64,000 nucleotides of DNA from UBA1756 sp045222555 (GCA_045222555.1 JBGUYY010000072.1:390056-454055), one strand, 5' to 3'. Numbered from the stretch's first letter, positions 1 to 8,726 are shown. The notes: generated from the letters alone by a model not told the origin. Program-made: numbers and translations.

Positions 1-555
1 GCGGTTGATTTTTTCGTCAGGCTTCTCTTCCACCGTGACCGTGCAGGCGTGGTAGCCCTTGTCAATGTAGTAGTTGCGGATGAGGTTGAGGCAGTTGTTT
101 TTCATGTTGTCGTTGACAACATTGCCCTGCGAGATCTTGATTTTCTCGCGCAGCTCAGTCTCTTCGTTCTTTTTCGCCCCTACAAAAGCAAAGGCAGCCA
201 AACGGGAACGGTCTTCCAAATAAATGTCGAGGAAGGCGGTATTGCCGATGATTTTGGTCACCGAGATGCGGATGTCTTCGTAAAGGCCGGTTTCCCACAG
301 TTTCTTGAGGGTTTTGGAGATTTTTTCTCCTGGAATTTCAATCTGTTCGCCGACCTGGAAAGGCAGTAGGCGACGGTCGAGTCCGCCACTGCCGGAGGTG
401 GTGATACCACCGATTTCGTAAGTCTTGGGGTTGGAATAGTCAATGCTCACATTGGACACGCTGTCATTGTCTGTTACAATCACTTGGGAATAACCCATTG
501 TTGTACAAACAATTATTAAGACAAGAAGTGATAAAATCCAGCGTATTTTGGTCAA
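1..555 (-). CDS. bamA: Outer-membrane assembly factor BamA, N-terminal part (cut by window edge)
   Basis: Reading the minus strand from a TTG at 555 gives 185 open codons to the window edge. They start with a signal peptide (TKIRWILSLLVLIIVCTTMGY, cleavage near SQV). Next comes a POTRA-like region with KTYEIGGITTSGSGGLDRR, IPGEKISKTLKKLWETGLY and a second POTRA start (RLAAFAFVGAKKNEETELRE). BamA inserts beta-barrel proteins into the outer membrane; the POTRA repeats face the periplasm and the barrel would lie beyond the window. The TTG start is inferred: there is no in-frame ATG before the signal peptide, a TAnnTTTG box lies about 27 bases upstream, and the only nearby ATG falls inside the hydrophobic core. 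uppS lies just upstream on the same strand, the usual Bacteroidota order. The family call is firm; the start is moderately sure. Confidence 0.88.
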   Translation of the reverse strand, partial: MTKIRWILSLLVLIIVCTTMGYSQVIVTDNDSVSNVSIDYSNPKTYEIGGITTSGSGGLDRRLLPFQVGEQIEIPGEKISKTLKKLWETGLYEDIRISVTKIIGNTAFLDIYLEDRSRLAAFAFVGAKKNEETELREKIKISQGNVVNDNMKNNCLNLIRNYYIDKGYHACTVTVEEKPDEKINR

Positions 556-581
556 TGTAGAGGTCTTTAATATAAGGGGTG

Positions 582-589
582 CAAATTTA
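582..589 (-). promoter_or_regulatory. Bacteroidota-type -7 box before bamA
   Basis: On the minus strand the sequence is TAAATTTG, a perfect TAnnTTTG match, between the uppS stop and the bamA TTG start. No TTTG -33 element is visible at the expected 19-base spacing. It suggests bamA has its own promoter in addition to any read-through from uppS. Confidence 0.5.
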
Positions 590-612
590 TAAAAAATATT
601 GATACTCTTTCA

Positions 613-1368
613 TCATAATTTTTGAGCCTCATTTCGGACTTGTTCTCCGGTTTTGCCGAAGCGTCGCTCACGGTTCTGGAACTGTGAGATGATTTCACGG
701 AGGTGCTGTCCGTTGAAGTCGGGCCACATGACGGGAGTGAAGAAAAGCTCTGCGTAGGCGATTTGCCAGAGCAGGAAGTTGCTGATGCGTTGCTCGCCCC
801 CAGTACGAATCAAAATGTCGGGATCGGGCATGCCCGCCGTGTAGAGGTGGTTTGTAATGGTTTGTTCTTCAATATCTTGCGGGTTAAGTTGTCCGTCAGC
901 GGCTTGCTGCGCCAGTTTTCTCATGCAGTATTTCAGTTCGCTGCGGCCGCTGTAGCTGAGCGAGAGGGTGAGGGTGAGACCGTCATTCTTTGAGGTAAGC
1001 CGGCAGGCCTCTGCCATTTCTTCTTGGCATACCTGCGGCAGGTCTTCCAAATGGCCGATGGCGTTGAGCCGCACGTGGTTCTCCATCAGCTTCGGCACCT
1101 CGCTGCGGATGGCGGCCGACATCAGCCGCATGAGGGCTTCCACCTCATACTGTGGACGGTTCCAGTTCTCGGTGGAAAAGGCGTACAGAGTGAGGTAGGG
1201 GATGCGCAGTTTCCCGCACTCCTCCACGATGCGACGCACCGTTTCCACCCCTTCGCGATGCCCCATCACACGATCCATGCCGCGCTGCTGCGCCCACCGC
1301 CCGTTGCCGTCCATGATGATGGCGATGTGCTGCGGCATCTTATCGGATTGTAAAACAATATTTTCCAT
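613..1368 (-). CDS. uppS: Isoprenyl transferase (undecaprenyl diphosphate synthase)
   Basis: 251 residues, normal for the family. It makes the C55 undecaprenyl diphosphate carrier for peptidoglycan and surface glycans by cis-condensation of isopentenyl diphosphate onto farnesyl diphosphate, in the cytoplasm. The signature HIAIIMDGNGRWA lies at residues 14-26, with the catalytic Asp at 20, and MGHREG follows at 35-40. The C-terminal signature DILIRTGGEQRISNFLLWQ lies at about 184-202. The ATG at 1368 sits three bases after the DUF6089 stop, so the two are probably co-transcribed, and bamA follows. ispG and ispH, which feed the same pathway, are also in this window. Confidence 0.96.
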   Translation of the reverse strand: MENIVLQSDKMPQHIAIIMDGNGRWAQQRGMDRVMGHREGVETVRRIVEECGKLRIPYLTLYAFSTENWNRPQYEVEALMRLMSAAIRSEVPKLMENHVRLNAIGHLEDLPQVCQEEMAEACRLTSKNDGLTLTLSLSYSGRSELKYCMRKLAQQAADGQLNPQDIEEQTITNHLYTAGMPDPDILIRTGGEQRISNFLLWQIAYAELFFTPVMWPDFNGQHLREIISQFQNRERRFGKTGEQVRNEAQKL

Positions 1369-1371
1369 AGA

Positions 1372-2208
1372 TTAGTTGTGACTTGTCACGGCTTTGCGTT
1401 TCACGTTGGTTCGGATGTCGCAGCTGCGATCCATCTGGCCGAACTTGAAGGTGAACACCACCCCCGCGAAGGAGTAGAAGTCCTTGGTGGTGGAGTTGCC
1501 GCGGCCGGTGCCCGCCTCGTGCTTCACATCCGACTTGTCGGCCAAGTAGGCCACCACGCCACCGCGCATCTCGCGCAGCGTCTGGTTGTCGTAGTAGTTG
1601 CCGCTCACATCATCCAGGTAGTCGGTGAAGGTGAAGCGCATGCCCCACTCAGCCCCGATGCTGCAGTATTTGGCAAAGTTGAAGCGGAAGCCGAGTCCGA
1701 AGGGAATGGCGACATTGCACAGGGAATAGTAATCCTTCTGACCTTCAAAGCCTTGTCCCTCAGTGCCGAGGTGTTGCAGCGCGTACCAAGTGCCGTCGGC
1801 TGCCTGCGCCTGCGGGTTGAAGGAGAACACCGCGATGCCGCCGAACAGATACGGACTGAAGAAGTTCTTTCCGCGCTCGTTGTACAGTTTGAAGAAGTTG
1901 AGCTCCGCCATGATTCCGATTTCGGTGATGGGTGACTTGAAACTCAGGTTGCGTTCGTAGTGCTTATTGGTAATGTTATCATCTCCAGCTACTTGCGCAA
2001 AAAGGATGTTCGCACGGATGGCCCATCGGGGGGTGAAGTTGTAGCGGTAGATGATGCCGCCTGCTGGCTTGGCCATGCCGAATACTTTGGCAGGATTCAA
2101 ATCCCCCAGATAGAAGGAGGTGCCCACCATGAAACCTAATTCTGATTTTTGTGCAAATCCCTGAAATACAGTTAATAAAATGGCGATAGCCAATGCTATT
2201 TTCTTCAT
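1372..2208 (-). CDS. DUF6089-type outer-membrane beta-barrel protein
   Basis: 278 residues with a signal peptide (MKKIALAIAILLTVFQGFAQ). Alternating aromatic strands follow, such as ELGFMVGTSFYLGDLNPAK and GGIIYRYNFTPRWAIRANI, and a late segment FYSFAGVVFTFKFG typical of a small outer-membrane barrel. Residues 23-60 match the pattern of the DUF6089 family, which in Bacteroidota commonly sits beside uppS and bamA. Its role is not established; the position suggests an envelope function. The last 20 or so residues (CDIRTNVKRKAVTSHN) are charged and probably periplasmic. The family call is from memory of the family pattern. Confidence 0.8.
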   Translation of the reverse strand: MKKIALAIAILLTVFQGFAQKSELGFMVGTSFYLGDLNPAKVFGMAKPAGGIIYRYNFTPRWAIRANILFAQVAGDDNITNKHYERNLSFKSPITEIGIMAELNFFKLYNERGKNFFSPYLFGGIAVFSFNPQAQAADGTWYALQHLGTEGQGFEGQKDYYSLCNVAIPFGLGFRFNFAKYCSIGAEWGMRFTFTDYLDDVSGNYYDNQTLREMRGGVVAYLADKSDVKHEAGTGRGNSTTKDFYSFAGVVFTFKFGQMDRSCDIRTNVKRKAVTSHN

Positions 2209-2313
2209 AGTATAGTTTTATGCAAACACTTATTAACGATAATCCTTCGTTTTTATTGCCATTCCCTGTTAATTTTCTTGCATTATTTTTTTTATTTTAT
2301 TCTTGAATTCTGA

Positions 2314-2344
2314 TTTGTTTTCCTTTAGAAAAAATGTATTTTTG
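2314..2344 (+). promoter_or_regulatory. Full TTTG-N19-TAnnTTTG promoter for the flavodiiron gene
   Basis: TTTG at 2314-2317 is followed by exactly 19 bases and then TATTTTTG at 2337-2344. This is the consensus of the Bacteroidota primary sigma factor. The expected transcription start is about 2351, giving a leader of roughly 38 bases before the ATG at 2389. It is the only place in the window where both elements were found at ideal spacing. Confidence 0.75.
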
Positions 2345-2388
2345 TATCGTAATTCCTAAAGAATGCTTTTTATAATAAATTATTGATA

Positions 2389-3591
2389 ATGAAGAGAATA
2401 GAACTTGTTGAGAATATTTATTATGTGGGGGTGAATGACCGTCACACGGATTTTTTTGAAAACCATATCCAACTCCCTAACGGGGTATCCTATAACTCTT
2501 ACCTTATCGTGGATGAGCAGGTCGCCCTTATCGATCCAGTGGAAATCAGTTTTATCGAACAATATCTCGCCAATGTGCGAGCTGTGCTGAACGGTCGTCA
2601 GGTGGACTATCTGATTGTGAACCATGCCGAGCCCGACCATAGCGGCTCGGTGGCCATGCTGCAGAAAGAGTTCCCCAACATGCAGATCGTGGGCAATGCC
2701 AAGACGTTCGCTCCGTTGGAGGCGTTTTATGGAGCGCTCCAGAACAAGAAGGTGGTGGCCGACAGCGAGACGCTTAGCCTCGGCAAACATACCTTGCAGT
2801 TTTTCACTGCCCCCATGGTACACTGGCCCGAATCGATGGTGACGTTCGAGACGACTACCGGCATCCTGTTCTCCAACGACGCTTTCGGCGGCTTCGGCAC
2901 CCTCAACGGTGGCATTTTCGACGACCAGGTGGATCTTGCATGCTATGAGGACGATATGCGCCGCTACTATGCCAACATTGTGGGAAAGGTCTCTATGCCG
3001 GCTTCGAAAGCCATTAACCGCCTTTTCACACTCGGAATCAAGATGATAGCGCCTTCTCATGGACTGGTTTGGCGCAGCGATTTGCAGTGGGTGATCAGTC
3101 GCTACCTGCGCTGGAGCGGGCATCAGGGCGAAGAGGGTGTAGTGATTGCATACGGTTCGATGTATGGTAACACCGCCGCCATGGCCGACATCATTGCCCG
3201 CGGCGTGGCCGATGCCGGCGTTCGCAACATCCGCGTATATGATGTATCTCGTACGGAAACCTCATTCATTATCAGTGATATATGGAAATATAAAGGCGTG
3301 GTGCTCGGTGCTTGTGCGCATTACGGCAGCATGTTCCCCAATATGGCACTGCTGGTGCATGAAATCGAACATTTCAAACCGCAAAACAAAGTGTACGGTC
3401 TCTTTGGCGGCATGAGCTGGAGTGGAGGAGGTGTCTCCACCCTCAGCAAACACGCTACCGATGCACAATGGCAACTCGTCGCCGACCCGGTGGAGGTGAA
3501 AGGCGCCCCCATCCGCGAGGAGGATATCGACCGTTTGTATGCCTTGGGCCATGCTATCGGCGAAGCAGTCAAATTGAAAATGGAAAAATGA
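2389..3591 (+). CDS. fprA: FprA-type flavodiiron protein (A-type flavoprotein)
   Basis: 400 residues from the ATG at 2389; a TTG two codons upstream is in frame but less likely. It is a cytoplasmic oxygen and/or nitric oxide reductase that protects anaerobes. The metallo-beta-lactamase-like domain carries the di-iron ligands H79, E81 and D83 (in NHAEPDHSGS), H145, D164 and H224. The flavodoxin domain starts near 251 with the FMN loop GSMYGNTAAMA at 257-267. No rubredoxin domain is attached, so electrons must come from a separate rubredoxin or reductase. A consensus promoter precedes it. Choice of O2 or NO as substrate cannot be read from the sequence. Confidence 0.94.
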   Translation: MKRIELVENIYYVGVNDRHTDFFENHIQLPNGVSYNSYLIVDEQVALIDPVEISFIEQYLANVRAVLNGRQVDYLIVNHAEPDHSGSVAMLQKEFPNMQIVGNAKTFAPLEAFYGALQNKKVVADSETLSLGKHTLQFFTAPMVHWPESMVTFETTTGILFSNDAFGGFGTLNGGIFDDQVDLACYEDDMRRYYANIVGKVSMPASKAINRLFTLGIKMIAPSHGLVWRSDLQWVISRYLRWSGHQGEEGVVIAYGSMYGNTAAMADIIARGVADAGVRNIRVYDVSRTETSFIISDIWKYKGVVLGACAHYGSMFPNMALLVHEIEHFKPQNKVYGLFGGMSWSGGGVSTLSKHATDAQWQLVADPVEVKGAPIREEDIDRLYALGHAIGEAVKLKMEK

Positions 3592-3667
3592 AAATGGAAA
3601 ATTGAAAATGGAGACGCAGCACGCTGCGTCTCAACTATCAACTTTTAACTTTTAACTATCAACTATC
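3587..3667 (+). repeat. Low-complexity iterated tract around a palindrome
   Basis: The gap between the flavodiiron and NfeD genes starts with iterations of a GAAAATTGA/GAAAATGG type that overlap the last codons (MEK) of the flavodiiron gene. It ends with iterations of AACTATC and AACTTTT. A perfect palindrome sits between the two. No gene or TAnnTTTG box was seen. A similar tract on the other strand occurs at 34306-34335. Confidence 0.6.
3611..3632. repeat. Perfect 10-bp inverted repeat with 2-base loop
   Basis: GAGACGCAGC, then AC, then GCTGCGTCTC. There is no T-run on either side, so it does not look like a Rho-independent terminator. It may be a REP-like intergenic palindrome or a transcript-stabilising hairpin; this is inference. 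Confidence 0.7.
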
Positions 3668-4129
3668 ATGAGCTGGTTACTAATTATTTCACTGATTGTC
3701 TTCGGTCTGTTGGCCGTAGTGCTTGACTTTTTGTTCATCCCGGGTGGGGTGGTCGCCATTATTGGTGCGCTGATGGAGATTGCGGGTGTTAGTCTCGCCT
3801 ACACCGGACATGGTCCTGTGGCGGGCACGATTACGCTAGTCATCACGTTAGCGGTTTCGGTACTTGTTATTGTATTGATTCTCAATAGTAAGACATGGAA
3901 AAAATGTGCGTTGGATACTTCCATTGAGAGCAAGGCCAACGACTTCAACGAGCAGAACATCCATGTGGGAGTGGAGGGGAAGACCCTTTCGCGGCTCGCC
4001 CCGTCCGGCAAGGCCATTTTCAACGGCGAGACGGTGGAGGTGGCTTCCGAGCATGGCCTTATCGACGAAAACCAAGAGGTGGTGGTCGTCAAGGTGGAAG
4101 GAAATAAAATTTTTGTCAAATTAAAATAA
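3668..4129 (+). CDS. NfeD-like membrane protein (short form)
   Basis: 153 residues. Two hydrophobic segments (about 3-28 and 34-70) are followed by a soluble C-terminal OB-fold-like domain from about 95, with VGVEGKTLSRLAPSGKAIFN and VEGNKIFVKL. The short NfeD form lacks the ClpP-like protease domain of long NfeD proteins. These proteins are usually paired with a flotillin-type scaffold, and here floA follows eight bases downstream, so the two probably act together in organised inner-membrane patches. No enzymatic residues are expected. Confidence 0.85.
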   Translation: MSWLLIISLIVFGLLAVVLDFLFIPGGVVAIIGALMEIAGVSLAYTGHGPVAGTITLVITLAVSVLVIVLILNSKTWKKCALDTSIESKANDFNEQNIHVGVEGKTLSRLAPSGKAIFNGETVEVASEHGLIDENQEVVVVKVEGNKIFVKLK

Positions 4130-4136
4130 TAGTGTT

Positions 4137-5162
4137 ATGAATCTCATCAGTTTTCATCCTTTTTTGTTGATGGCATCCATGGAGACGGCTATCATTGCTA
4201 TCGCCTGTGTGATTGCCCTTATCATTTTCCTGTGGATGGTTCCGGTAGGACTCTGGTTCACGGCGTTGGTTTCCGGCGTGCATGTATCGCTCATCCAGCT
4301 GATTCTGATGCGCTGGCGTAAGGTGCCCCCGGGAATTATCGTGAATGCCATGATTACGGGCGCGAAGGCGGGTATTCCGCTGAACCGCGACGAGTTGGAG
4401 GCTCATTACCTGGCTCATGGCCATGTGCAGCCGGTTGTGTTTGCCCTCGTTTCAGCTGGCAAGGCCAACATCCCGCTCGATTTCAAGGCTGCCGCCGCCA
4501 TCGACTTGGCAGGACGTAATGTGCTGGAGGCTATCCAAACCTCTGTCAATCCGAAAGTTATCAATACTCCCCCGGTGGCAGCTGTTGCCAAGGACGGTAT
4601 CCAGCTGGTGGCTAAGGCCCGTGTGACTGTGCGTACCAACATCCGTCAGCTCGTGGGTGGCGCCGGTGAAGAGACAGTCATCGCCCGTGTGGGTGAGGGT
4701 ATCGTTACGGCTATCGGTTCTGCCGCTTCCTACAAGTCGGTGCTCGAAAATCCCGATTCTATCTCCAAGGTGGTGCTCACCAAGGGACTTGACTCCGGCA
4801 CTGCTTTCGAAATTCTCTCCATCGATATCGCGGACATTGATGTCGGAAAGAATATCGGTGCCATGTTGCAGATGGACCAGGCCAACGCTGACAAGAACAT
4901 CGCTCAGGCCAAGGCTGAGGAACGTCGTGTGATGGCTATCGCACAGGAGCAGGAGATGAAGGCGAAGGCACAGGAAGCCCGTGCGAAGGTGATTCTCGCC
5001 GAAGCAGAAGTGCCGCTCGCCCTTGCTGATGCGTTCCGCAGTGGCAACCTCGGCGTGATGGACTACTACAAGCTGGAAAACATCAAGGCTGACACCCAGA
5101 TGCGCGGCTCTATCGGCAAGACCGTTTCACCGCAACAATCCACCCCGAAAAAGAATCAGTAA
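4137..5162 (+). CDS. floA: Flotillin-like protein FloA
   Basis: 341 residues. An N-terminal hairpin-like membrane anchor (about 12-50) is followed by the conserved FloA block RWRKVPPGIIVNAMITGAKAG at about 60-80. The PHB/SPFH-type region contains KDGIQLVAKARVTVRTNI and VGGAGEETVIARVGEGIV. An Ala/Glu-rich coiled coil (KAEERRVMAIAQEQEMKAKA) lies near 260-290. FloA scaffolds membrane microdomains at the inner membrane. The ATG at 4137 is used; an in-frame ATG at 4170 would remove 11 residues. It lies directly after the NfeD gene, the standard pairing. Confidence 0.94.
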   Translation: MNLISFHPFLLMASMETAIIAIACVIALIIFLWMVPVGLWFTALVSGVHVSLIQLILMRWRKVPPGIIVNAMITGAKAGIPLNRDELEAHYLAHGHVQPVVFALVSAGKANIPLDFKAAAAIDLAGRNVLEAIQTSVNPKVINTPPVAAVAKDGIQLVAKARVTVRTNIRQLVGGAGEETVIARVGEGIVTAIGSAASYKSVLENPDSISKVVLTKGLDSGTAFEILSIDIADIDVGKNIGAMLQMDQANADKNIAQAKAEERRVMAIAQEQEMKAKAQEARAKVILAEAEVPLALADAFRSGNLGVMDYYKLENIKADTQMRGSIGKTVSPQQSTPKKNQ

Positions 5163-5167
5163 TTTTT

Positions 5168-5806
5168 ATGATGATGAAACGATTGAATTTAATAATGTTA
5201 ATGATCATGATGATGACCACAGCATTTGCCCAAAATAGTAAAGATAATATGGTGCAATTAGTTGAACCACAACGCAATGGCGGTATGCCGCTCATGCAGG
5301 CGCTGAACGAGCGTGTTACCTTGCGTGAATTTTCCGATAAGATGCTTAGCGACCAGCAGCTCTCCGACCTGCTGTGGGCTGCCAACGGGGTCAACCGCGA
5401 CAACGGCAAACGCACCGCCCCCTCCGCCCGCAACTGTCAGGAGATTGACATCTATGTGCTGATGTCCACTGGCACCTACCTCTATTTGGCCGACAAACAC
5501 GCCCTTCAGTTGGTGGAGGCTTCCGACCTTAGAGGTCAGGCCGCTATGCAGCCTTTCGTCGCCAAAGCCCCTGTACTGCTGATCTTTGTCGCTAACTACG
5601 ACAAAATGACCGGTATGGACAAGGACGCCAAGGAGTTCTACGGTGCTACCGATGCCGGCTTCGTCAGCCAGAACGTTTATCTCTATTGCGCTTCCGAGAA
5701 GCTGGCCACAGTTGTTTTGGGCAGCATCCATCGTGATTTCTTGGAGAAGAAATTAGGCTTCAAAGGAAAAGCGATTTTGGGACAACCTGTGGGTTATAGT
5801 AAATAA
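5168..5806 (+). CDS. Secreted SagB/ThcOx-type nitroreductase-family protein
   Basis: 212 residues. A signal peptide (MKRLNLIMLMIMMMTTAFAQ; any of three adjacent ATGs could start it) precedes a nitroreductase-fold FMN domain. Recognisable parts are TLREFSDKMLSDQQLSDLLWAANGVNR, with the Arg that usually contacts FMN, then TAPSARNCQEIDIYVL and a C-terminal LGSIHRDFLEKKLGFK. The family carries out FMN-dependent oxidation or reduction; the substrate is unknown. Export to the periplasm is inferred from the leader. It starts five bases after floA and ends before a terminator, so it is probably the last gene of the flavodiiron-NfeD-FloA unit. Confidence 0.8.
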   Translation: MMMKRLNLIMLMIMMMTTAFAQNSKDNMVQLVEPQRNGGMPLMQALNERVTLREFSDKMLSDQQLSDLLWAANGVNRDNGKRTAPSARNCQEIDIYVLMSTGTYLYLADKHALQLVEASDLRGQAAMQPFVAKAPVLLIFVANYDKMTGMDKDAKEFYGATDAGFVSQNVYLYCASEKLATVVLGSIHRDFLEKKLGFKGKAILGQPVGYSK

Positions 5807-5823
5807 TGGTAGCAAAAGAATAT

Positions 5824-5863
5824 AAGAGCGGCTGTTTGGAAATCCTTTCAAGTCGCTCTTTTT
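5824..5863 (+). terminator. Rho-independent terminator after the nitroreductase gene
   Basis: AAGAGCG at 5824-5830 pairs with CGCTCTT at 5854-5860, with a shorter inner GGAAA/TTTC pairing, followed by TTT. It separates the preceding operon from uvrA at 5881. Confidence 0.65.
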
Positions 5864-5880
5864 CTGTGTAAAGAAGATAG

Positions 5881-8721
5881 ATGGCAGAGAGAAACATCAT
5901 CATCAAAGGCGCTAAGGTCAACAACCTCAAGAATATCGATGCGGAAATTCCGCAGGGGAAATTAGTGGTGGTCACCGGGCTTTCGGGTTCGGGGAAGTCG
6001 TCGTTGGCTTTCGACACGCTCTATGCGGAAGGACAGCGGCGCTATGTGGAGAGCCTCAGTTCGTATGCCCGTCAGTTCATGGGCAAGATTTCCAAACCCG
6101 ATGTCGAGAGCATCCGCAACATTCCGCCGGCCATCGCCATTGAGCAGCGTGTAATTTCCCGCAACCCGCGCTCCACCGTCGGCACCGCCACTGAGATATA
6201 TGAGTATATCAAACTGCTGTATGCCCGTGTGGGACGCACCTTTTCGCCCATCAGCCACAAGGAGGTGAAGCGCGAAACTGCCGCCGATGTGCTGAAGTTT
6301 GTCAGCACCCTGCCGGAGGATGCACGCCTCTATGTGCTGGCTCCCGTGGTGGTGATTGCCGACCGCACCCTCGCCGAACAACTCGCCATCCTCCAGCAAG
6401 AAGGATATAGTCGTTTGGTGTATAATAAGCAAATTATTGATATAGAAGATTTTATAAATGGAAGAAAACACTCCAAACCGGTAGGATTATTCATCCTTAT
6501 CGACCGCTTCAAGATGGCGGACATCCACGATATGCAGAGCCGTTTGGCCGCGTCGGTGGAGACTGCCTTCAAAGAAGGGAAGGGGAGTTGTGTGGTACAG
6601 GTGGAGCAGGGGGATTCTGTTAAGCAGAAGAGTTTCAGCGACTTGATGGAAATGGATGGGATAAAATTCGAGGAGCCATCGCTCAACCTGTTCAGCTTCA
6701 ACAATCCGTTTGGTGCGTGCCCGTCGTGTGGTGGCACCGGCATGGTGGAGGGTATCGATCCGGGGTTGGTGATCCCCAACACGTCGTTGTCGGTTTTCGA
6801 GGGAGCCGTGGCCTGCTGGCATGGCGATAAGTTGAGCGAGTGGAAAAACTGGTTTGTCAAATCATCGGTGAAATTGGGATTCCCACCGCATCGTGCTGTG
6901 GAGGATCTACCCCCCGAAGAGTATGATTTGTTGTGGAACGGAGACCCCGACCGCAATGTTCATGGCGTGAAGCAGTTTTTTGAATATGTTGATACTCAGA
7001 AATATAAGATACAATATCGTGTGTTAGCCAGTCGCTATACGGGCCGCACTTGTTGCCCCGACTGCCGTGGGCGCCGCTTGCGCAAGGAGGCCGGTTACGT
7101 GCTGGTGAACGGAAAATCCATCATGGAATTGGTGGAGATGCCCATCAGCGAGTTGTATGCTTTCTTTCAGAATTTTACTTTTGCCAATCGCAATGATGAA
7201 AAGATTGCCAAACACATCCTGGCGGAGTTGGTGAAACGACTTACTTTCCTGATGGATGTGGGTCTTGGCTACCTCACTTTGAACCGGGCGGCCCGTAGTC
7301 TGTCGGGCGGTGAGTCGCAGCGTATCAACTTGGCAGCCTCGTTGGGCAGCAGTTTGGTGGGCTCGCTCTACATCCTCGATGAGCCGAGTATCGGCCTGCA
7401 TCCCCGTGACACTCAGCAGTTGATCGGGGTACTGAAACACCTGCGCGACATCGGAAATACCGTGGTGGTGGTGGAGCACGACGAGGAGATTATCCGCGCG
7501 GCCGACTACATCATCGACATGGGTCCCGAAGCGGGCCGGTTGGGTGGCGAGATTGTCTTCTCGGGCACTTTCGACGAACTGATCAACCGTTCCGATAACC
7601 TTACTGCCTCCTACATCCGTGGCATGGTGCAGCCGGGCGCTGCCAACACGCTGGAGATTCCGCTGCCCGACCATCGCCGCAAATGGCGCAATTTTGTGGA
7701 AGTTATCGGAGCGCGAGAGCATAACTTGCAGAATATCAATGTGAAAATTCCTCTCGAAGTGCTGACGATGATTACGGGTGTGAGTGGTTCGGGAAAGAGT
7801 ACGCTCATCAAGGATATTCTCTATCCTGGACTTTGTAAAAAGGTAGAAGACAGTAATATAAGGGTTGGGAAGCACAAAGAGATAGATGCCGACATGAACC
7901 ACATTTCCGAGGTGGTGATTGTGGATCAGAATCCTATCGGGAAGTCATCCCGCTCGAATCCAGCGGTTTACATCAAGGCTTACGATGAGATTCGTGAGCT
8001 GTATGCCTCGCAGCCGCTCTCCAAACAGCGCAACTACAAGGCGGGCTTCTTCTCTTTCAACACGCCAGGAGGTCGCTGCGAAGAGTGTGAGGGTGAGGGA
8101 GTTATCCATGTCGGAATGCAGTTTATGGCCGATGTGGATATCGTGTGTTCGGAGTGTCACGGCAAACATTTCAAAGAGGAGATTTTGGAGGTGAAAATCA
8201 ATGGGAAGGATGTGAATGATATTTTGGAAATGACCATCAATCAGGCGGTTGAGTTCTTCGAATCGATTCAAGAAACGCACCGTTCGGTGAAGGGTATCAT
8301 CTCCAAATTGCGTTATTTGCAGGATGTGGGGTTGGGCTATCTCAAGATGGGACAGCCGTCGCAGACGCTTTCGGGCGGCGAGTCGCAGCGCGTAAAACTC
8401 GCCCTTTACCTCTCGCAGGGCGACCGCAAAAACAACGTGCTTTTCATCTTCGATGAGCCGACTACTGGACTTCATTTCCATGATATTAATAAATTGTATA
8501 GTGCTTTCAATCAGTTGATTGAGAAAGGGAATTCAATTATTGTGATTGAACACAACCCCGAACTGATCAAGTGTGCCGACTGGATTGTGGATCTCGGTCC
8601 GGAGGGCGGCGACCAGGGCGGAAAGGTGGTGTGCGAGGGTACGCCGGAGGATGTGGCACGTTGTGAGGCTTCCTATACGGGACGTGTGTTAAAAGATAAA
8701 TTAGTTCATTCAAAAATTTAG
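5881..8721 (+). CDS. uvrA: Excinuclease ABC subunit A
   Basis: 946 residues, the normal length. UvrA is the damage-sensing ATPase of nucleotide excision repair. The two ABC modules have Walker A motifs GLSGSGKSS (33-41) and GVSGSGKST (from about 633), and signatures LSGGESQRINLA and LSGGESQRVKLA near 474 and 830. The C-terminal zinc module is intact: C733xxC736 and C756xxC759. In the first zinc module C280xxC283 (GACPSCGG) is present. The partner CxxC that E. coli UvrA has just upstream is absent; that stretch reads DGIKFEEPSLNLFSFNNP. Codon six bases after the stop begins the next gene, so the two are co-transcribed. Confidence 0.97.
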   Translation: MAERNIIIKGAKVNNLKNIDAEIPQGKLVVVTGLSGSGKSSLAFDTLYAEGQRRYVESLSSYARQFMGKISKPDVESIRNIPPAIAIEQRVISRNPRSTVGTATEIYEYIKLLYARVGRTFSPISHKEVKRETAADVLKFVSTLPEDARLYVLAPVVVIADRTLAEQLAILQQEGYSRLVYNKQIIDIEDFINGRKHSKPVGLFILIDRFKMADIHDMQSRLAASVETAFKEGKGSCVVQVEQGDSVKQKSFSDLMEMDGIKFEEPSLNLFSFNNPFGACPSCGGTGMVEGIDPGLVIPNTSLSVFEGAVACWHGDKLSEWKNWFVKSSVKLGFPPHRAVEDLPPEEYDLLWNGDPDRNVHGVKQFFEYVDTQKYKIQYRVLASRYTGRTCCPDCRGRRLRKEAGYVLVNGKSIMELVEMPISELYAFFQNFTFANRNDEKIAKHILAELVKRLTFLMDVGLGYLTLNRAARSLSGGESQRINLAASLGSSLVGSLYILDEPSIGLHPRDTQQLIGVLKHLRDIGNTVVVVEHDEEIIRAADYIIDMGPEAGRLGGEIVFSGTFDELINRSDNLTASYIRGMVQPGAANTLEIPLPDHRRKWRNFVEVIGAREHNLQNINVKIPLEVLTMITGVSGSGKSTLIKDILYPGLCKKVEDSNIRVGKHKEIDADMNHISEVVIVDQNPIGKSSRSNPAVYIKAYDEIRELYASQPLSKQRNYKAGFFSFNTPGGRCEECEGEGVIHVGMQFMADVDIVCSECHGKHFKEEILEVKINGKDVNDILEMTINQAVEFFESIQETHRSVKGIISKLRYLQDVGLGYLKMGQPSQTLSGGESQRVKLALYLSQGDRKNNVLFIFDEPTTGLHFHDINKLYSAFNQLIEKGNSIIVIEHNPELIKCADWIVDLGPEGGDQGGKVVCEGTPEDVARCEASYTGRVLKDKLVHSKI

Positions 8722-8726
8722 AGATA

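Noticed and set aside
3611..3632. Rho-independent terminator for the flavodiiron gene
   Set aside because: The stem is perfect but no T-run follows on either strand and the loop has only two bases.
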